A stretch of DNA of 64,000 bases from Lewinellaceae bacterium (GTDB lineage: Bacteria; Bacteroidota; Bacteroidia; Chitinophagales; Saprospiraceae), in NCBI GenBank assembly GCA_020636215.1, contig JACJYG010000005.1, positions 806,001-870,000 of the forward strand. The letters run 5' to 3'. The notes under the pieces were generated by a model that did no database searches, was not told the origin of the DNA, and saw only the letters and a list, made by a program, of their open reading frames with translations. Position numbers and translations under genes: made by a program. Shown in pieces: positions 61,601 through 64,000 of the stretch (position 1 is the stretch's first letter; the number at the start of each line of letters is the position of its first letter).

Positions 61601-64000
61601 CCGATGTTGGCTTCGATCGAGTGTTGATCTGCGACAGCCAATCTCCCAACTGTTGTGTGGAAATCGATTACGATATTTATTGTCCACCCTGTGCGATCAC
61701 CGATTTCGTGGTGGAGCCTCACCCCTGTAACAACGATGGCGCTTTCCTGATCGATGTCGATTTTAATGTAGCTGGTAATTATAGTGATACGTTTTATCTG
61801 TCCTTGTCCACTGGCGTAACCTTCACCTTTTCGGCGCAGGATCTGCCCGTGACGCTGGGCCCGGTGTCCGGCGCCGCCGGCTCTGGCCAGATTTTTGTCT
61901 GGTTGAATGACGGTAACCAGGGTTGCGGGGCAAATGCCACTTTCCAGGCGCCGGATTGTAACAACAATGGCGATTGCCTGTTCACCAATGTCATTGCCGA
62001 GCCACATGCCTGTAATGCGGATGGCCAGTTTCTGGTGGACATCGCGGTGCAGGTGAATAATCCCGGCGCTATGGGATACCTGATCTTTGCCGATGGGGAG
62101 ATCCACGGGCCATACTCCTATAACGAGCCTTTTGTGGCCCTCGGGCCCTTTGCCGGCGATGGGGTGACAGTATACGACTTCCTGATCCTGGACCTGGAGA
62201 ACCCCACCTGCTATGGTTATGTGGAAGTAGGCCCTATCGATTGCAGCCAGAACTGCGAGGTCTTCAACCTGACGGTGCAAACGCTGGATTGTAACCCCGA
62301 TGGCACCTACGGCCTGGTGATCGATTTCGATGTGGCTAACCCGGGTAACGCATTCTTTGATGTATACGGCGGCCCTAATAATACCTTCCTGGGGTATTAC
62401 CCGATTGCGGAACTGCCGGTCACGATCTCCAATTTCCCGGCTAGCGGCAATGATTTTGACCGTATTAAAGTGTGCATCAACGATCATCCGGACTGCTGCC
62501 GTGTGAAGGAATTCGCGGCGCCCGACTGCTCGGGTACAGGCGACTGCAATATTTACGACGCCACAGTTAGTCTGGCGTACTGCGATAGCACCGGTTTCTA
62601 CGTGCAGCTTCATTTTCAATATGATAATGTCGGCAACGACGGATACAAAGTGCAGGGCAACGGGCAGGTTTACGGTACTTACAGTTATAACGAGCCATTC
62701 CCCGTTCTCGGCCCATTCCCACCCGAACTGGACATTGTCTGGGAACTCGTAGTACGGGATGTCAACCATCCGGATTGCAGCGATTTTGTGGCCTTCACTT
62801 CCATGTATTGCGATGATATGTCGGACAGCTGCATCGGGTTCGACCCCTTTGACGCCTTGCAGGACACCGTTTTTCTGGCGGATTTCGGAGATATTAACGA
62901 TTCCATTTATTTTGAAGATGGCGTGCTGATCTGGACCCGCCCAATCACCTGGAACAACAATCCTGATTATTTTGGCGGGGCGATCGTTTATCCTTATCCC
63001 AACTGCGGATTCAGCCCCGATGGCGCCTATCTGTACGTCAGTGGCGCGCTGGAATTCGACTTCAGTGCTTATGCCGTACCCCCCAACGCCGTTTCCTTTG
63101 ACCTGGGGTACTGTTCGCCAAATGCCATTCCGACTATATTACTCACGGTGAATGACGAAACCTACGAGGGGAGTATTTTTGACCTGCCCGATGCATTAGG
63201 TGGAGTGGAAGTACAATGGGTGTCTACCTCGGCTTCCGGCTCACAGCTAATGATCAGCCTGAATGGCGTAGTTAATGCCTTTACCGTTGGCAGTATCAGT
63301 GTCTCTATCGACAATATTTGTTTTGAAGGCGCAGAGCTGGAAGTTGTCGATAACTGTCTGGAGTTCGCTATTTTCGACGACCCTGCCATTGATACGCTGG
63401 CCGACTACGGCCACCCTGAACAAATGGACTACACTGAAGCCGGTGTGCACGTAACAGCGCAGGCCATTGAATGGAACGGGGTGAACAACTACTTTACCGG
63501 GGTTTATGCGACTGATGGTTATCCTTGTGGCTTCGGCGATGTCGATGCGGCCCTGCAATTCGGGGGGGCGTTGCGATTTGACTTCAGCGGCCTTGGCGAT
63601 CTGCCTAATCGCATTAGCTTCGACCTGGCCTTCTGTGCCGGGCAAGATCAGTACCTTCGTTTGAAGGTCAATGGGGAATCCTACGCAGGTAGCATTTATA
63701 ACCTGCCGGCAACATTGCCAAACGGCATCGGCCTGGCGGCTATGCCATCGGACGATGGAGAGGATTGGCATATCGTGGTAGAAGGCCATGTGGAGGCGCT
63801 GACTGCCGGGGGCATCCTCACAATCGATAACCTCTGCTACGAACTGGGCCAACAGATGGAAGAAGTCTGGCCCGGCGACGCCAACCACGACAACATTGCA
63901 CACCATGTCGACTTGCTGAACGTGGGCCTGGCCTTCGGCGCCCAGGGCCCCGCCCGGGCAACCGACAGCGATAGCTGGATGAGTTTCCTGTCCAGCGACT
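58612..64000 (+). CDS. Giant secreted Cys-repeat protein (3' end outside the window)
   Basis: The frame is open from ATG 58612 (signal peptide MNKSILLICLSLALSFRAAA, then Q) to the right edge, so at least 1796 residues. An ATG 33 bp earlier is also in frame. The N-terminal module (CFGFEDFTLETQFGP...) and a second copy (CVEFEGLEESVYGSSTGTPP) look like choice-of-anchor domains. About 11 repeats of about 95 residues follow between 59.2 and 62.8 kb. Each has the form C-x-(I/L)-x-x-(L/V), a mid-repeat Cys after 'x-x-P-C-(N/T)', a lectin-like 'G-x-Y-x-Y-x-x-L-P-(V/I)-T' core and a late 'P-(D/T)-C'. Two more anchor-like modules and then VWPGDANHDNIAHHVDLLNV follow. That last motif resembles Ca-binding segments near the end of Saprospiria T9SS proteins, so a sorting domain probably follows just beyond the window. 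Confidence 0.88.
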   Translation, partial: MNKSILLICLSLALSFRAAAQFDYCFGFEDFTLETQFGPATGVSPGDVIFSAEDVKVSLQEIQYLNGTTGFLNAMIYGPPQVDWLDGQFIFLGNNSLLFDFSAYPNGVSEVCFDFFDGGGEENFAVNGSAVSVVQLFSEIGQLSIPGVNIQLTGADPSNVLQQGTVCITGNIQSLLIGGQEFGVDNVCFRTAPPPPCPIENLQAEIVSCDNEGNFNIEIDFDWTSPLTVIAHFDIFVDGEPVAYISQTDLPYLLEGVQPLTDALEFNLSVCQNDHPDCCASVVLQKQCPEGSCVEFEGLEESVYGSSTGTPPGVAFYNESNVGLLLIPFQSLFWTTTYGDLVVLNTADDPAMMAASGQYLKFESINAVFDLTAYPDPIDSVIVDFYYNGGAINIAANGASILIQNSLAAGLYALAPTVTLQVVFNPGSATEGQLIFRGDVQSLLIGGGGDFRIDNFCINPIQEPCELSNLDISPLPCTSVDPDNFFAAVDFDYQGVSDSFEIISDGGAGGHFAYSDLPVTIGPIPLNNIGVYAFFVKDLGMGGCTLSDTIQAVACTGCAFQGLTIDYQGVTDAGQTLIELDFTINNPSLASFFTVYFNGEPYEQYGWDAVPVQIAVPCIPNTTDQIPQITVCEGQDHCCVTLPLLYAQPCPANCEIYDMEVQAGPCNPNGVFNVKLNFEHQNVSDTFQLWLNGNATGQYYAYDDLPITLSPFVAPTQALEFKVVDGDNPDCMASVVLPPQNCNPCPLEGLEILAGPQCNLAGGFYYLKLRVLGAEQGDTLSIRSTVTGAIINEVYHDGFVELEFPANGPFLEHLLVCLLSNNTAASPCCEDISFDVACPPCWIQNVDYHLTPCTDAGNFSIVIDHISPPASNVSAIFYAFVNGEPYGPFSAVNLPVTIGAFPADPNLVYEVVLTNSNTGNCAYTFTVGPVNCNGPCSLESVQLADTPSCTPGSDHYVVPFFVDGAHEGDVLTVQSQITGAVVTGVYEGLLLVELPTTDVGFDRVLICDSQSPNCCVEIDYDIYCPPCAITDFVVEPHPCNNDGAFLIDVDFNVAGNYSDTFYLSLSTGVTFTFSAQDLPVTLGPVSGAAGSGQIFVWLNDGNQGCGANATFQAPDCNNNGDCLFTNVIAEPHACNADGQFLVDIAVQVNNPGAMGYLIFADGEIHGPYSYNEPFVALGPFAGDGVTVYDFLILDLENPTCYGYVEVGPIDCSQNCEVFNLTVQTLDCNPDGTYGLVIDFDVANPGNAFFDVYGGPNNTFLGYYPIAELPVTISNFPASGNDFDRIKVCINDHPDCCRVKEFAAPDCSGTGDCNIYDATVSLAYCDSTGFYVQLHFQYDNVGNDGYKVQGNGQVYGTYSYNEPFPVLGPFPPELDIVWELVVRDVNHPDCSDFVAFTSMYCDDMSDSCIGFDPFDALQDTVFLADFGDINDSIYFEDGVLIWTRPITWNNNPDYFGGAIVYPYPNCGFSPDGAYLYVSGALEFDFSAYAVPPNAVSFDLGYCSPNAIPTILLTVNDETYEGSIFDLPDALGGVEVQWVSTSASGSQLMISLNGVVNAFTVGSISVSIDNICFEGAELEVVDNCLEFAIFDDPAIDTLADYGHPEQMDYTEAGVHVTAQAIEWNGVNNYFTGVYATDGYPCGFGDVDAALQFGGALRFDFSGLGDLPNRISFDLAFCAGQDQYLRLKVNGESYAGSIYNLPATLPNGIGLAAMPSDDGEDWHIVVEGHVEALTAGGILTIDNLCYELGQQMEEVWPGDANHDNIAHHVDLLNVGLAFGAQGPARATDSDSWMSFLSSD

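Noticed and set aside
61582..62769. A 395-residue open frame antisense to the third giant gene
   Set aside because: The plus-strand frame is open for 5.4 kb with clear repeats and a signal peptide. The antisense reading has no domain.

Overview
The window looks like a chromosome segment from a marine-type, gliding Bacteroidota of the Saprospiria/Lewinellaceae kind. This is an inference from gene content. There are many type IX secretion (T9SS) cargo proteins with type A or type B C-terminal sorting domains, a gldA-gldF-gldG cluster, a GldN-like protein, giant repeat adhesins, promoter boxes of the Bacteroidota TAnnTTTG type, and Shine-Dalgarno sequences are mostly absent. Base composition appears to be around 50% GC (not computed). 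I see no rRNA, tRNA or CRISPR array.

Layout. 1-4.8 kb: the 3' end of a PfkB-family sugar kinase, then two secreted T9SS proteins. 4.86-5.93 kb: a complete IS982-family insertion sequence. 6.2-18 kb: a mixed accessory region with a DUF6624 protein, two lipoproteins, a haem/hemoglobin-type TonB-dependent receptor, a small T9SS protein, two decayed genes (a WG-repeat gene and a TonB-domain gene), a 115-bp MITE whose ends resemble the IS982 ends, a DUF1801 protein and an acetoacetate-decarboxylase-like protein. 18-26.8 kb: an M16 metallopeptidase, an alpha-amylase lipoprotein with an AraC-type membrane regulator just upstream whose outer part holds two starch-binding-like domains, a frameshifted small gene, a DUF6616 protein and a GldN-like protein with a duplicated core. 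27-33.7 kb: gldA, an unknown secreted protein, gldF, gldG, a DUF4340 protein and a zinc phospholipase C-like protein, all on the same strand. 33.9-40 kb: a membrane-anchored caspase-fold protein, a DUF368 (polyprenyl-phosphate translocase family) protein, aroE and proline dehydrogenase. 40.5-64 kb: three giant secreted proteins (1862 aa, about 2629 aa, and one of more than 1790 aa that runs off the end), two RlpA-SPOR paralogues and an alpha-helical protein of unknown function.

How the genes fit together. Many products act at or beyond the outer membrane, and the gld genes and the GldN-like protein belong to the machinery that exports and moves the T9SS cargo encoded nearby. The amylase and its regulator look like a self-contained starch-sensing and starch-degrading pair.

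The strongest signal not explained by genes is a set of short tandem arrays with 8- or 9-bp units. They begin within a few to about 40 bp after stop codons and in several cases consist of two arms in opposite orientation that could fold into a long imperfect hairpin. Different loci use different unit sequences but the same architecture. The IS982 element and the MITE both sit inside one of these array families.
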